This document shows positions 17,102 through 26,336 of a DNA stretch of 64,000 nucleotides, piece after piece. The position numbers were made by a program, and so were the translations under genes. The notes beneath the pieces were generated by a model, which was not told the origin of the DNA, made no database searches, and saw nothing but the letters and a program-made list of their open reading frames with translations. The stretch is from Opitutaceae bacterium (lineage in GTDB: Bacteria; Verrucomicrobiota; Verrucomicrobiia; Opitutales; Opitutaceae). Each line of letters begins with the position of its first letter. The stretch's first letter is position 1. The stretch spans positions 151,111 to 215,110 of the forward strand of contig JAUYAK010000010.1 in NCBI GenBank assembly GCA_030693515.1, in the 5' to 3' direction.

Positions 17102-18045
17102 AGCCTGTCGCTCCTGCCATCGCTTTCCGCGTCCTGGTGATCGACGACATGCCGACGATCCACGAGGATTTCCGGAAAGTCCTTTCCACCGACACCGCGT
17201 CCGCCCCCCAGGTGGAGGAACTCGCTTCCGCCATTTTTGGAGCCGCCAGCGCCACCCCGCTGCCGTCACGCTTCGAGCTGGATTCCGCCGCCCAAGGGCA
17301 GACCGGGCTCGCGCTCGTGCAGGATGCGCTGGCCGAGGGCCGGCCCTACGCGCTCGCGTTTGTGGACATGCGCATGCCGCCGGGTTGGGACGGCTTGGAG
17401 ACCATCCGCCGACTCTGGGCGGCCGATCCGCACCTCCAAGTCGTCATCTGCACCGCCTACTCCGATCATAGCTGGTCGACGATCACCGAACGCCTCGGGC
17501 AGTCGGACAATCTGCTGATTCTAAAAAAGCCCTTCGATCACGTCGAGGTCCTGCAAATCACGCACGCGCTCACGCGCAAGTGGAGCCTGGCCCGTGAAAT
17601 CGAGGCGCACGTGGCCGGCCTTGACGATCGGCTGCGCGCCGCCGAAGCCGGCTTCACCGCGGTGTTCGAGGCCAATCCAGTCGCCCAGGCGATTGTCTCC
17701 CGCGAGCCCCCGCGGGTCCTCGCGGTCAACCCCGCCTTCGAAAAAATGACCGGCTGGGCCAGCGCCGAGATCGTGGGATTCACGCCCGATGCGGGCAAGC
17801 GCGGCTTCGATCCGGCGTGCTGGAGCGACATGTTTGCCCGCCTGGCCACCGGTGCGGCGATCGACGATCATCCGTGCGCATTCCAAGCGACGCCGGCGAG
17901 CCCGTCGCTCTCTCTGCTTTGCTCCGCCCGACCGCTTACATTCCGCGACCAGCGCTGCATGATCTGGGTGCTTCGCGATATGACTGCCCAACGGGAAATC
18001 CCCCGCCGCTTGCTCGCGTCGGAAACGACCTCTGCGGCCGCATAG
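17098..18045 (+). CDS. Response regulator with receiver and PAS domains, no recognised output domain
   Basis: The start at 17098 forms an ATGA overlap with the hybrid kinase. Residues 10-155 are a receiver domain ([13 protein letters not shown], Asp90 in [15 protein letters not shown]) nearly matching that of the preceding protein over its whole length, including [11 protein letters not shown]. Residues about 180-300 form a PAS domain ([20 protein letters not shown]) that ends in an [15 protein letters not shown]-like motif, where a kinase or GGDEF domain usually follows. Here the protein stops at 315 residues. It may be a protein-protein signalling adaptor, or a form that has lost its output domain. 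A hairpin terminator follows. Confidence 0.9.
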   Translation: MKPVAPAIAFRVLVIDDMPTIHEDFRKVLSTDTASAPQVEELASAIFGAASATPLPSRFELDSAAQGQTGLALVQDALAEGRPYALAFVDMRMPPGWDGLETIRRLWAADPHLQVVICTAYSDHSWSTITERLGQSDNLLILKKPFDHVEVLQITHALTRKWSLAREIEAHVAGLDDRLRAAEAGFTAVFEANPVAQAIVSREPPRVLAVNPAFEKMTGWASAEIVGFTPDAGKRGFDPACWSDMFARLATGAAIDDHPCAFQATPASPSLSLLCSARPLTFRDQRCMIWVLRDMTAQREIPRRLLASETTSAAA

Positions 18046-18054
18046 CGGCTCGGT

Positions 18055-18078
18055 GCCGTCCACGCAGGGACGGCTTTT
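18055..18078 (+). terminator. Intrinsic terminator of the signalling operon
   Basis: A 7-bp perfect stem (GCCGTCC / GGACGGC) with a 6-base loop is followed by four T. It starts 10 bases after the stop of the REC-PAS gene. The T-tract is short, so efficiency may be moderate. Confidence 0.6.
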
Positions 18079-18174
18079 GCGCCCTCGTGGCGGAGCGTGG
18101 TCCCATAACCACCACGTTTCGCGGGCTTGCGGCGCGTGCAACGGGTGCTGAACCTGTGGCACTTCTCCCCAACC

Positions 18175-19728
18175 ATGCGTTTACTCCTACTCGCCGCTCT
18201 TACCCTGATCTCCGCCGCGTCCGCCGCCCAACCGCCCAACATCCTCTTTGCCATCGCCGACGACTGGGGCGTCCACGCCGGCGCCTACGGCACCAAGTGG
18301 GTTCAGACGCCCGCCTTTGATCGGGTCGCGCGCGACGGCCTGCTTTTCAAGAACACCTATACGCCCAACGCCAAGTGCGCGCCCTCGCGTGCCGCCATCC
18401 TAACCGGCCGCAACTCCTGGCAACTTGAGGAGGCCGCGAACCACATCTGCTATTTCCCCGCCAAGTTCAAAGGCTGGGGCGAAGCGCTCGCGGAGCACGG
18501 CTGGTTTGTGGGCCACACCACCAAGGGCTGGGGTCCGGGCGTCGCCACCGACGCCGCCGGCAAACCACGCCAGATGACCGGCCGCGCCTTCAACGGCCGC
18601 CAGCTTAAACCCGACGCGACCGGCATCTCGCCCGCCGATTACGCCGCTAACTTCGATGATTTCCTCGCCGCCGCACCGACCGGGAAGCCGTGGGCCTTCT
18701 GGTATGGCGCCCTCGAGCCGCACCGTGGCTACGAGTTCGGTTCCGGCGTGGCCAAGGGCGGCAAGAAACTCAGCGACATCGATCGCGTGCCCGCGTTCTG
18801 GCCCGACAACGACACCATCCGCCACGACATGCTCGATTACGCCTACGAGGTGGAGCACTTCGACCGCCACCTCGGCCGCATGCTCGCCGCGCTCGAAGCC
18901 CGCGGCCTCCTCGCCAACACGCTCGTCATCGTCACGAGCGACCACGGCATGCCCTTCCCCCGCGGCAAAGGCGCAGCCTACGAATACTCCAACCACGTCC
19001 CCATGGCCGCGATGTGGCCCGCCGGCATCGCGGCCCCCGGCCGCGTGATCGACGATATGATCAGCTTCATCGATCTCGCGCCTACGTTTGCCGAGCTCGC
19101 CGGTCTCACTTGGGCGCAGACCGGCATGGCGCCGTCGCCGGGCCGCAGCCTCACGGATATTTTCCGCGCGACCCGCGGCGGCCAGATCAATCCTGCGCGC
19201 GATCACGTGCTCATCGGCATGGAGCGCCATGACATCGGACGCCCCGGCGATGTCGGCTATCCGATCCGCGGCATCGTGAAGGGCGGCCACCTCTACCTGC
19301 AAAACTTCGAGCCTTCTCGCTGGCCCGCCTGCAACCCCGAGACCGGCTACCTCAACGTCGATGCCAGCCCCACCAAGACCTTCATCCTTGAGGCTCACCG
19401 GAAGAATCCTGCCGACGTGCCGTGGGCGCTCGCCTTCGGCAAACGCCCCGCCGAAGAATTCTACGATCTGCGGACCGACCGCGATTGCGTGAAGAACCTC
19501 GCCGCCGATTCCGCCACCGCCGCCACGCGGCAAAAGCTCCGGGACGAGATGCACGCCGCCCTGAAGGCGCAGGGCGATCCGAGGATGTTCGGCCGCGGGG
19601 AGGTTTTCGACCAGTATCGCCACGCAAATCCGCAGCATGTGAACTTCTACGAACGCTACATGAAGGGCGAAAAACTCAAGCCCGGCTGGGTGAACGTAAC
19701 GGACTTCGAGAAAGCCCCGCTGGATTAA
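18175..19728 (+). CDS. Secreted sulfatase
   Basis: The ATG at 18175 gives [19 protein letters not shown], a good Sec signal peptide; frames open upstream to 18127 would spoil it. The mature protein begins [13 protein letters not shown], the N-terminal metal-binding strand of type I sulfatases. The active-site sequence is [11 protein letters not shown] with Cys68, which would need conversion to formylglycine by a sulfatase-modifying enzyme not present in this window. [12 protein letters not shown] gives the second metal site. At 517 residues the length is typical. It resembles heparan N-sulfatase-like enzymes, but the substrate, perhaps a sulfated algal or animal polysaccharide, is unknown. 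It appears to be a single-gene unit. Confidence 0.93.
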   Translation: MRLLLLAALTLISAASAAQPPNILFAIADDWGVHAGAYGTKWVQTPAFDRVARDGLLFKNTYTPNAKCAPSRAAILTGRNSWQLEEAANHICYFPAKFKGWGEALAEHGWFVGHTTKGWGPGVATDAAGKPRQMTGRAFNGRQLKPDATGISPADYAANFDDFLAAAPTGKPWAFWYGALEPHRGYEFGSGVAKGGKKLSDIDRVPAFWPDNDTIRHDMLDYAYEVEHFDRHLGRMLAALEARGLLANTLVIVTSDHGMPFPRGKGAAYEYSNHVPMAAMWPAGIAAPGRVIDDMISFIDLAPTFAELAGLTWAQTGMAPSPGRSLTDIFRATRGGQINPARDHVLIGMERHDIGRPGDVGYPIRGIVKGGHLYLQNFEPSRWPACNPETGYLNVDASPTKTFILEAHRKNPADVPWALAFGKRPAEEFYDLRTDRDCVKNLAADSATAATRQKLRDEMHAALKAQGDPRMFGRGEVFDQYRHANPQHVNFYERYMKGEKLKPGWVNVTDFEKAPLD

Positions 19729-19738
19729 GGGCCCGCCC

Positions 19739-19764
19739 GTGGGAGCGAGCTGGCTCGCTCCCAC
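19739..19764. repeat. Short palindrome after the sulfatase gene
   Basis: Twelve-base perfect arms (GTGGGAGCGAGC / GCTCGCTCCCAC) are separated by two bases, starting 10 bases after the sulfatase stop, and are followed by AAAAAC. It resembles extragenic palindromic repeats and may act as a transcript-end hairpin. It has no T-tract on the plus strand. Confidence 0.75.
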
Positions 19765-19831
19765 AAAAACTCACCGCCCGCCCACCCGTTGACACGCCTT
19801 CCGCCCGACCCGTAACCTTTCCGCCTATCCC

Positions 19832-20812
19832 ATGGAATCACCGGCCTACGTCCTCGAATTCGAGAAACCGCTGCGCGAACTCGCCCGCCAGCTCGACGAG
19901 CTGCGCCAGCGCTCCATCGAGACCCACGTCGATCTCGCCACCGAGATTCACGCCATCGAGCAGAAAATCGAGGCGACGCGACGCGACATCTACTCGCGTC
20001 TCACCTCGTGGCAGAAAGTCCAGATCGCGCGCCACCCGCGGCGGCCCTATGCGCTCGATTACATCCGCGCCCTCTTCGAGGACTTCCAAGAGCTGCACGG
20101 CGACCGCCAGTTCAAGGACGACCAAGCCCTGATCGGCGGCACCGCCTTCTTCAACGGCGAGGCCGTGATGATCGTGGCCCAGCAGAAAGGCCGCGATCCG
20201 AAGGAAAGAATCCTGCGCAATTTCGGCATGCCCCAGCCCGAAGGCTACCGGAAGGCGCTCCGCCTGATGCGCATGGCGGAGAAATTCCGCCTGCCCCTCA
20301 TCACCTTCATCGACACCCCTGGGGCGTTTCCCGGCATCGAGTCCGAGGCGCGCCACGTCTCCGAAGCCATCGCCGTGAATCTTCGCGAAATGGCGCTCCT
20401 CCGCACGCCGTCGATTTCGGTCGTCGTCGGCGAAGGCGGCTCGGGTGGCGCGCTCGGCATCGGCGTCACCGACCGCGTGCTCATCTTCGAAAACAGCTAC
20501 TACTCCGTGATCTCGCCCGAAGGTTGCGCAGCGATTCTTTGGAAGGACAACGCCGCGGCCCCGCTCGCCGCCGCCGCGCTCAAGGTCAGCGCCGATCATC
20601 TCGAAAGCCTCGGCGTCGTGGACGAAGTGATCCCTGAGCCCTCGGGCGGCGCGCACCACGATCCGGCCCAGGCGGCCAGCGCGCTGAAATACGCGCTCCA
20701 GAAGCACCTCAACGATCTGCGCGCCTTGGACACCGAGAAACTCCTCACCGCACGTTACGAGCGGTTCCGCCACCTCGGCGTTTACGAGGAAGCCGGCACG
20801 GTGCGGAGTTGA
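19832..20812 (+). CDS. accA: Acetyl-CoA carboxylase carboxyltransferase, alpha subunit
   Basis: The 326-residue protein is the alpha subunit of the carboxyltransferase that makes malonyl-CoA for fatty acid synthesis. The sequence follows the family throughout: the N-terminal helix with IEQKIEATRRDIY, the WQKVQIARHPRRPYALDYI segment, ELHGDRQFKDDQALIGG, FIDTPGAFPGIESEARHVS and VGEGGSGGALGIG with SVISPEGCAAILW. The beta subunit gene accD is not nearby. The gene is flanked by palindromes on both sides and seems to be transcribed alone. Identification is secure. Confidence 0.98.
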   Translation: MESPAYVLEFEKPLRELARQLDELRQRSIETHVDLATEIHAIEQKIEATRRDIYSRLTSWQKVQIARHPRRPYALDYIRALFEDFQELHGDRQFKDDQALIGGTAFFNGEAVMIVAQQKGRDPKERILRNFGMPQPEGYRKALRLMRMAEKFRLPLITFIDTPGAFPGIESEARHVSEAIAVNLREMALLRTPSISVVVGEGGSGGALGIGVTDRVLIFENSYYSVISPEGCAAILWKDNAAAPLAAAALKVSADHLESLGVVDEVIPEPSGGAHHDPAQAASALKYALQKHLNDLRALDTEKLLTARYERFRHLGVYEEAGTVRS

Positions 20813-20827
20813 AAGATTTAGTGGGCA

Positions 20828-20850
20828 AGGCCCGCTCTCCGGGCGGGCCT
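20828..20850. terminator. Hairpin in the convergent gap after accA
   Basis: Eight-base perfect arms (AGGCCCGC / GCGGGCCT) enclose a 7-base loop, 15 bases after the accA stop. The gap to the convergent gene holds other GC-rich short dyads. There is no T-tract, so the terminator role is uncertain. Confidence 0.4.
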
Positions 20851-20943
20851 GGGTTTCAAGGCCCTTCGCCTCGGCCAGCACCAAGCACGCGGGCAACCCA
20901 GGCCGGTGCGGAGAACCGGCCCCACCTTGGGACTTGAGCTTCC

Positions 20944-21726
20944 CTACGCTCGCACCGTGACCAGCTCGATCTTCTCGGCGTTCGCACTCGAAGGGTTGAT
21001 CTCGATTAATGCGGCCGAGATACGCACATCGCCCGTCGCCACTTCGAAGCGCCGCGGCATACCATCGAGAAACCGTTCGACCACCGGTCGCACTTCGCGA
21101 CCCAGCACGCTCGCATACGGCCCGGTCATGCCCACGTCGCACATGAAAGCCGTCCCCTTGGGCAGGATGGTCGCGTCGGCCGTCGGCACATGCGTGTGCG
21201 TGCCGAGCACCGCCGTCACCCGGCCATCCAGATGCCAGCCCAGCGCGATCTTCTCCGAGGTCGCCTCCGCATGAATCTCCACGATGATGGCGTCGGCCTG
21301 AGCTTTCAATTGCTCGACCATGCGGTCCGCAGTGAGGAACGGGCACTCGGCCTTCATGCCCATGAACGTCCGTCCGAGCACCGTAAACACCGCCACGCGA
21401 AATCCGCGCTGCTCGATGATGAGATGGTCCCAGCCGGGATTGGATTTCGGCAGATTGGCCGGCCGGCACACATGCTCGATCTGGGTGATCTCGTTTTCCC
21501 AGCCGCGCTGATCCCAGACGTGGTCGCCCAGCGTGATGGCATCGACGCCGCAGCCGAGGATGGACTTGGCGATGGCGCCCGTGATGCCGGCGCCAGCGGC
21601 GGCGTTCTCGCCATTGGCGATCACGAAATCGATGCCGCGCTCGGTGCGCAGACGAGGGAGTTTTTCCGCCAGGATGTCGCGGCCGGGCCGGCCGACGACA
21701 TCACCGATAAACAGGAGCCGGAGCAT
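20944..21726 (-). CDS. YmdB-like metallophosphoesterase (TIGR00282 family)
   Basis: The 260-residue protein matches the YmdB family of cytoplasmic metallophosphoesterases, which hydrolyse 2',3'-cyclic nucleotides. The metal-binding motifs are all present: [12 protein letters not shown] near the N-terminus, [31 protein letters not shown] and [10 protein letters not shown]. Length is normal. In other bacteria YmdB often lies beside the RNase Y gene and affects RNA turnover and biofilm formation; here the neighbours are accA and acetolactate synthase, so context gives no hint. It is divergent from acetolactate synthase, with a 131-base promoter region between. Confidence 0.95.
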   Translation of the reverse strand: MLRLLFIGDVVGRPGRDILAEKLPRLRTERGIDFVIANGENAAAGAGITGAIAKSILGCGVDAITLGDHVWDQRGWENEITQIEHVCRPANLPKSNPGWDHLIIEQRGFRVAVFTVLGRTFMGMKAECPFLTADRMVEQLKAQADAIIVEIHAEATSEKIALGWHLDGRVTAVLGTHTHVPTADATILPKGTAFMCDVGMTGPYASVLGREVRPVVERFLDGMPRRFEVATGDVRISAALIEINPSSANAEKIELVTVRA

Positions 21727-21857
21727 TTCGTGACCGTGCGGGCCGGGCGGCGGGGTTCGCCAGCCAAATCGTGCCGGCGCAGCACCGTCGAACCGCGGGC
21801 TTGCCTCGCCCCACCCGGCCCGTCTTTCTTTCCAGCCTGTTTGTCCTCACATAAGCC

Positions 21858-23636
21858 ATGAAAAAAGACATCACCTCACCCGCCGCGTTTCCCAAGGCCG
21901 AGATCGGCCGCGAAATGAAGGGCTCCGACTGCGTCGTCGAGTGCCTGATCCGCGAGGGTGTCGATGTCATTTTCGCCTATCCCGGCGGCGCCTCGCAGGA
22001 GCTCCACCAGTCCCTCGCCCGCACGGACAAAATCCGCACGATTCTCCCGCGCCATGAGCAAGGCGGATCGTTTGCCGCAGAGGCCTACTCGCGCGTGACC
22101 GGCAAGGTCGGCGTGTGCATGGCGACCAGCGGCCCCGGCGCCACCAATCTCGTTTCCGCCATCGCCGATGCCTTCATGGACTCGGTCCCGATGGTCGCGA
22201 TCACGGGCCAGGTGTTCTCGAAATACATCGGGAAAATGGCGTTTCAGGAGACGGATTTCTACGGCATGACGCTGCCGATCGTGAAGCACTCCTACCTCGT
22301 GATGGATGCGAACGATCTGCCGCGCATCTTCAAGGAGGCGTTCTATCTCGCGCGCAGCGGCCGCCCGGGGCCCGTCATCATCGACATCCCGAAGGACGTG
22401 CAGCAGAAAAAATTCCAGCCCGTCTATCCGGCGACCGTGGAATTCCGCAGCCCCTACGCCACGGCTACTTTCCACGCGCCTGATGAGCAACTGAAGCAGG
22501 TGCTCGCGCTCATCGCCGAGGCCAAGCGCCCCGTGCTCTACGCCGGCGGCGGCATCATCTCCGCGGAGGCGCACAAGGAGCTGAAGGCGTTCGCGGAGCA
22601 AACCAACCTCCCGGTCGCCACCACGCTGATGGGCCTCGGCGGTTTTCCCGAGACCCATCCGCTCTCGATGCGTTGGTTCGGCATGCACGGCTCGGCCTAC
22701 GGCAACTGGGCCGTTGATCAGAGCGACCTCCTCATTGCCGTGGGCGCGCGTTTCGACGACCGCATCACGGGCGACACGAGCAAATTCGCCGCCGGAGCCA
22801 AGATCGTCCACATCGACATCGACGCCTCCGAGCACAACAAGAACAAGCGCGCGATGCTGCCCATCGTGAGCGACGTGAAATTCGCGCTCAGTCGCATGCT
22901 TGAGCTGGCCAAGGCCGCGAAGTTCTCCCCGCCCGACACCCAGGCCTGGCACGCGCAGATCGCGACGTGGAAGCAGGAGCACCCCTTCCGCTACGACGAG
23001 AGCAAGCACATCGTCCCGCAGGAAGCGGTGCAGGTGCTCTACGAACTCACCAAGGGCGACGCCATCATCACGACCGGCGTCGGCCAGCACCAGATGTGGG
23101 CCGCCCAGTTCTACCGCTTCGACGAGCCGCGCCGCTACATCAGCTCGCTCGGCCTCGGCGCGATGGGCTTCGGCTATCCCGCCGCGCTCGGCGCCAAGGT
23201 CGCGCGGCCCGACAAGCAAGTCATCGACATCGATGGCGACGGCTCGTTCGTGATGAACATCCAGGAACTCGCCACCGCCAAGATCGAGAACATCGCCGCG
23301 AAGGCGATGATCCTGAACAACCAGCACCTCGGCATGGTCGTGCAGTGGGAAGACCGCTTCTACGGCAGCGTGCGCGGCAACACCATCCTCGGCGACGAGA
23401 GCAACGTCGGCAGCCCGGAAAACCTCGACGGGCTCTACCCCGACTTCGTGAAGATCGCCGAAGGCTTCGGCGTAAAGGGCCGCCGCGTCCACAAGAAGAG
23501 TGAGCTGCGCGCCGCCATCCAGGAGATGCTCGATTGCGACGGCCCGTTCGTCCTCGACGTCATTGTCCCTTACACCGAGCACGTGCTCCCCATGATCCCG
23601 GCCGGCAAGACCGTGAAGGACATGCTGCTGAAGTGA
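21858..23636 (+). CDS. ilvB: Acetolactate synthase, large (catalytic) subunit
   Basis: The 592-residue thiamine-diphosphate enzyme condenses pyruvate to acetolactate for valine, leucine and isoleucine synthesis. Visible features are the N-terminal pyrimidine-binding domain with catalytic Glu in [31 protein letters not shown], the central domain, and the C-terminal diphosphate-binding motif starting [17 protein letters not shown] and ending [13 protein letters not shown]. Length and motifs fit the anabolic enzyme. No regulatory small subunit (ilvN) or ilvC follows; the gene is closed by a strong terminator. The symbol is used in the general sense for the large subunit. Confidence 0.95.
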   Translation: MKKDITSPAAFPKAEIGREMKGSDCVVECLIREGVDVIFAYPGGASQELHQSLARTDKIRTILPRHEQGGSFAAEAYSRVTGKVGVCMATSGPGATNLVSAIADAFMDSVPMVAITGQVFSKYIGKMAFQETDFYGMTLPIVKHSYLVMDANDLPRIFKEAFYLARSGRPGPVIIDIPKDVQQKKFQPVYPATVEFRSPYATATFHAPDEQLKQVLALIAEAKRPVLYAGGGIISAEAHKELKAFAEQTNLPVATTLMGLGGFPETHPLSMRWFGMHGSAYGNWAVDQSDLLIAVGARFDDRITGDTSKFAAGAKIVHIDIDASEHNKNKRAMLPIVSDVKFALSRMLELAKAAKFSPPDTQAWHAQIATWKQEHPFRYDESKHIVPQEAVQVLYELTKGDAIITTGVGQHQMWAAQFYRFDEPRRYISSLGLGAMGFGYPAALGAKVARPDKQVIDIDGDGSFVMNIQELATAKIENIAAKAMILNNQHLGMVVQWEDRFYGSVRGNTILGDESNVGSPENLDGLYPDFVKIAEGFGVKGRRVHKKSELRAAIQEMLDCDGPFVLDVIVPYTEHVLPMIPAGKTVKDMLLK

Positions 23637-23673
23637 AGTAAACGCGAGCCTCTCGCGTCAGCCAAGCTACCCA

Positions 23674-23704
23674 CGGGCCGCACCACGCGGCCCGTTTTTT
23701 TTTT
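23674..23704 (+). terminator. Strong intrinsic terminator after ilvB
   Basis: An 8-bp perfect GC stem (CGGGCCGC / GCGGCCCG) with a 5-base loop is followed directly by ten T. It lies 38 bases after the ilvB stop. Confidence 0.93.
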
Positions 23705-23728
23705 GCCCGGACATCACGCCTTCAGCGC

Positions 23729-23760
23729 AAAAAAAAGCGCCACCCCGCGAGGGATGGCGC
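23729..23760 (-). terminator. Intrinsic terminator for the glutamine synthetase gene
   Basis: Read on the minus strand, a GC-rich stem (GCGCCA-TCCC paired with GGG-TGGCGC, one bulge, 5-base loop) is followed by eight T. It lies about 30 bases beyond the stop of the minus-strand glutamine synthetase gene and faces the ilvB terminator. Confidence 0.9.
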
Positions 23761-23789
23761 CGTGGAAGAATCAAAAACGATCGGCCAGC

Positions 23790-24833
23790 TCAGCCCTTGC
23801 CCTTCGGCAACGGCACGGACTGGATCGTCTTCAGGATGCGGCCGGCCACGAGATACGGGTCGGCGGCGGAGTTCGGACGGCGATCCTCAAGGTAGCCCTT
23901 GTAGCCGTTGTTGACGAAGCTGTGCGGCATGCGGACCGAGGCACCGCGATCCGCGAGACCGTAGCTGAACTTGTCGATCGACTGCGTCTCGTGCAGGCCG
24001 GTGAGACGGAGGTGATTCTCCGGGCCGTAGACGGCGATGTGCTCGTTGCAGTTCTTGCTGAAGGCTTCCATGAGCTTCTCGAAGTAGGCCTTGCCGCCGA
24101 CCTCGCGCATGAACTTCGTGGAGAAGTTCGAGTGCATGCCGGAACCGTTCCAATCGAGCGGGCTGTTGAAAGCCCCGAGGATGGGTTTGCAGCGCCATTC
24201 GATGTCGATCTCATACTTTTCGCACAGGCGCGCCATGATGTAGCGGGCGACCCACATCTGGTCGGCGGCGCTCTTGGAGCCCTTGCCGAAGATCTGGAAT
24301 TCCCACTGGCCCTTGGCGACCTCGGCGTTGATGCCCTCGATGTTGATGCCGGCATCGAGGCAGATGTCGATGTGCTGCTCGACGATCTCGCGCGCGACGG
24401 AACCGACGTTCTTGTAGCCTACGCCGGTGTAGTAGGGGCCTTGCGGGGCGGGATAGCCACCCTCCGGGAAGCCGAGCGGGCGACCGTCCTGGTAGAAAAA
24501 GTATTCCTGCTCAAAGCCGAACCACGTGTCCGCATCATCCGGGATGGTGGCGCGCGAGTTCGAGGGGCTGGGCTGGCCGGTGTGCTGGTAGCACTCGCAC
24601 ATCACGAGCACGCCGTCCTTGCGCGTGCTGTCGGGATAGACCGCGACGGGCTTGAGCACGATGTCGGAACTCTTGCCCTCGGCCTGCTGGGTCGAGCTGC
24701 CATCGAAGCCCCAGTTGGGCAGTTCCGCGAGCTTCGGGAACTTGGCGAATTCCTTGATTTGCGTCTTGCTGCGCAAATTGGCCAGCGGCGTGTAGCCGTC
24801 GAGCCAGATGTATTCCAGTTTGTATTTGGCCAT
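23790..24833 (-). CDS. glnII: Glutamine synthetase, type II (GSII)
   Basis: The 347-residue enzyme forms glutamine from glutamate, ammonia and ATP. It is the short, eukaryote-like GSII class rather than the roughly 470-residue GSI: it begins with KLEYIWLDGY, has NWGFDGSSTQQAEG, the metal-binding FGFEQEYFF, GQWEFQIFG, and the ATP/glutamate-site NGSGMHSNFSTKFMRE, and ends after ASVRMPHSFVNNGYKGYLED. GSII is known in some rhizobia, actinobacteria and other groups. A good sigma-54 type promoter lies about 100 bases upstream, suggesting induction under nitrogen limitation. It forms a single-gene transcript with its own terminator. Confidence 0.95.
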   Translation of the reverse strand: MAKYKLEYIWLDGYTPLANLRSKTQIKEFAKFPKLAELPNWGFDGSSTQQAEGKSSDIVLKPVAVYPDSTRKDGVLVMCECYQHTGQPSPSNSRATIPDDADTWFGFEQEYFFYQDGRPLGFPEGGYPAPQGPYYTGVGYKNVGSVAREIVEQHIDICLDAGINIEGINAEVAKGQWEFQIFGKGSKSAADQMWVARYIMARLCEKYEIDIEWRCKPILGAFNSPLDWNGSGMHSNFSTKFMREVGGKAYFEKLMEAFSKNCNEHIAVYGPENHLRLTGLHETQSIDKFSYGLADRGASVRMPHSFVNNGYKGYLEDRRPNSAADPYLVAGRILKTIQSVPLPKGKG

Positions 24834-24930
24834 GATGAGGTGCGGTGGGAGCAGGGTTTTAGGACGAGATCGGAGTGAACGTGGATGATTTTCTCACCCG
24901 GAAACGAGTGCAAAAATCGAAAGCGCAATT

Positions 24931-24947
24931 AAGCAGCTCATGTGCCA
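24931..24947 (-). promoter_or_regulatory. Sigma-54 (-24/-12) promoter of the GSII gene
   Basis: On the minus strand the sequence TGGCACATGAGCTGCTT has TGGCAC, a 5-base spacer and CTGCT, with GG and GC separated by exactly 10 bases. It differs from the TGGCAC-N5-TTGCT consensus at one position. Transcription would begin near 24921, giving a leader of about 88 bases before the ATG at 24833. No clear NtrC-type dyad was found further upstream. Confidence 0.65.
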
Positions 24948-25083
24948 GTGGCAATCAGAAGTTTTGTTCATGACATTGGTCGGGGCGTGACGGGTGGCTG
25001 GCCGGAGCGGCGGGCCGGGGCACTCGCCGCTGCACCGCACGCTTGCCAGCCGCCGGCCCCACGCGAACCCTGCCGCCGCCGCC

Positions 25084-25503
25084 ATGCATTCGATCAAGGA
25101 CACCGCCCGCGCCACCGTCCGCATCGGCTTCGACGGGCGCGTGCACAAGACCTTCCGCGGCCATCTCGCCCGCGAGCGCTTCGATCACGAGGTGCTGGTG
25201 TTGCGCCTGCTGGAGGAGCGCGGCTGCACGTTTGTGCCGCGCGTGCTGGAGGCGGACCCGGAGAAACTGCTGCTCGTGACGACCAACTGCGGCGGGCGGG
25301 TGGACCACCTGCAACCCGAACGACAGAAGGAAATCTTTGCGGAGTTGGAGGCCTTTGGCGTGCGCCACGAAGACCGCGACCTGCGCAATATCACCTACCG
25401 CATCGCGGACGGCCGCTTCTGCATCATTGATTTCGAATTCGCCACCATCCTCGACGACGGCACCGGCCGCTCGATCAGTCTCCGCCCCTCCGCTGCGCAA
25501 TGA
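25084..25503 (+). CDS. Minimal protein-kinase-like protein
   Basis: The start at 25084 gives a 139-residue protein. It has a Lys in VHKTFRGH, a candidate helix-C Glu in RERFDHEVLVLRLLEE, the catalytic-loop pattern HEDRDLRNITYR (His-x-Asp...Asn) and a metal-binding DFEFA in place of DFG. A normal glycine loop and the large C-lobe are missing, so this is far smaller than standard kinases and resembles the compact Kae1-associated or lipopolysaccharide-kinase-like folds. It overlaps a PP2C phosphatase gene by four bases. The pairing suggests a reversible phosphorylation module, but catalytic activity is not shown. It may be a pseudokinase. Confidence 0.75.
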   Translation: MHSIKDTARATVRIGFDGRVHKTFRGHLARERFDHEVLVLRLLEERGCTFVPRVLEADPEKLLLVTTNCGGRVDHLQPERQKEIFAELEAFGVRHEDRDLRNITYRIADGRFCIIDFEFATILDDGTGRSISLRPSAAQ

Positions 25504-26336
25504 CTCCCGAGCAACCCTCGCCCGACGTGCTATGGTCGGGCCTCACCCATCCCGGCCGCGTGCGGCCCAACAACGAGGACGTGTTCCTCGCCCTCGCGCT
25601 CGACGCGCGGGAGGTGAGATTCCTCGGCAAGACGGGCCGGGCCCCGCTCGCCGCAAGCGATTTCATTTTCGCCGTGAGCGACGGCATGGGGGGCGCCAAG
25701 TCGGGCGAGTTCGCCAGTCGCATCGCGGTCGACCGCATCACGCGGCTGCTGCCAGCGGCGCTGCGCGGAAACACGAGCGCGGCTCCGGCGGATTTCTCGG
25801 CCGTGCTCGGCGACCTCGTCGCCGCCATCCATCGTGATCTGCTGCGACTGGGCTACTCCTACGAGGAATGCGCCGGTATGGGCGCCACCCTCACGCTCGC
25901 CTGGGTGCGCCAGGATCGGATGCACTTCGCCCACGTCGGCGACAGCCGCCTCTACCATTTGCCCGCCGGCGGGCCGCTCATCCAGCTGTCGCACGACCAC
26001 AGCTACCCAGGCTGGCTGCGCCGGCAGGGGCAGCTCAACGAGCGCGAAGCCCGCACCCATCCACGCCGCAACGCCCTCAGCCAGGCCCTCGGCGCCGGCA
26101 ACCAGTTCGTCGATCCGCAGCTGGGTGAGGTCGCGCACCGCCCTGGTGATCGCTTCCTGCTTTGCTCCGATGGCGTGATCGACGGCCTCTGGGATCGCCA
26201 GCTCGAGGAGTTGCTCGGCACCGACCCCGCCGAGCCCGATCCGCGCAGCCGCGCCCACCGGCTCGTCGAGGAAGCGGTCGCCCTCTCCGGCCGCGACAAT
26301 ACCACCGCCGTGGTCTTCGAACTCGGTGCGCCATGA
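25500..26336 (+). CDS. PP2C-family serine/threonine protein phosphatase
   Basis: The 278-residue cytoplasmic protein carries all the PP2C motifs with metal-binding Asp residues: RVRPNNEDVF (motif 1), FAVSDGMGGAKSGEFAS (motif 2), GMGATLTLAWV, FAHVGDSRLYHL, LLCSDGVIDGL and GRDNTTAVVFEL. It removes phosphate from Ser/Thr residues and needs Mn2+ or Mg2+. No membrane or sensory domain is attached. ATGA overlaps on both sides link it to the kinase-like gene upstream and the GGCT-like gene downstream, so the three form one translationally coupled operon. The target protein is not known. Confidence 0.95.
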   Translation: MTPEQPSPDVLWSGLTHPGRVRPNNEDVFLALALDAREVRFLGKTGRAPLAASDFIFAVSDGMGGAKSGEFASRIAVDRITRLLPAALRGNTSAAPADFSAVLGDLVAAIHRDLLRLGYSYEECAGMGATLTLAWVRQDRMHFAHVGDSRLYHLPAGGPLIQLSHDHSYPGWLRRQGQLNEREARTHPRRNALSQALGAGNQFVDPQLGEVAHRPGDRFLLCSDGVIDGLWDRQLEELLGTDPAEPDPRSRAHRLVEEAVALSGRDNTTAVVFELGAP

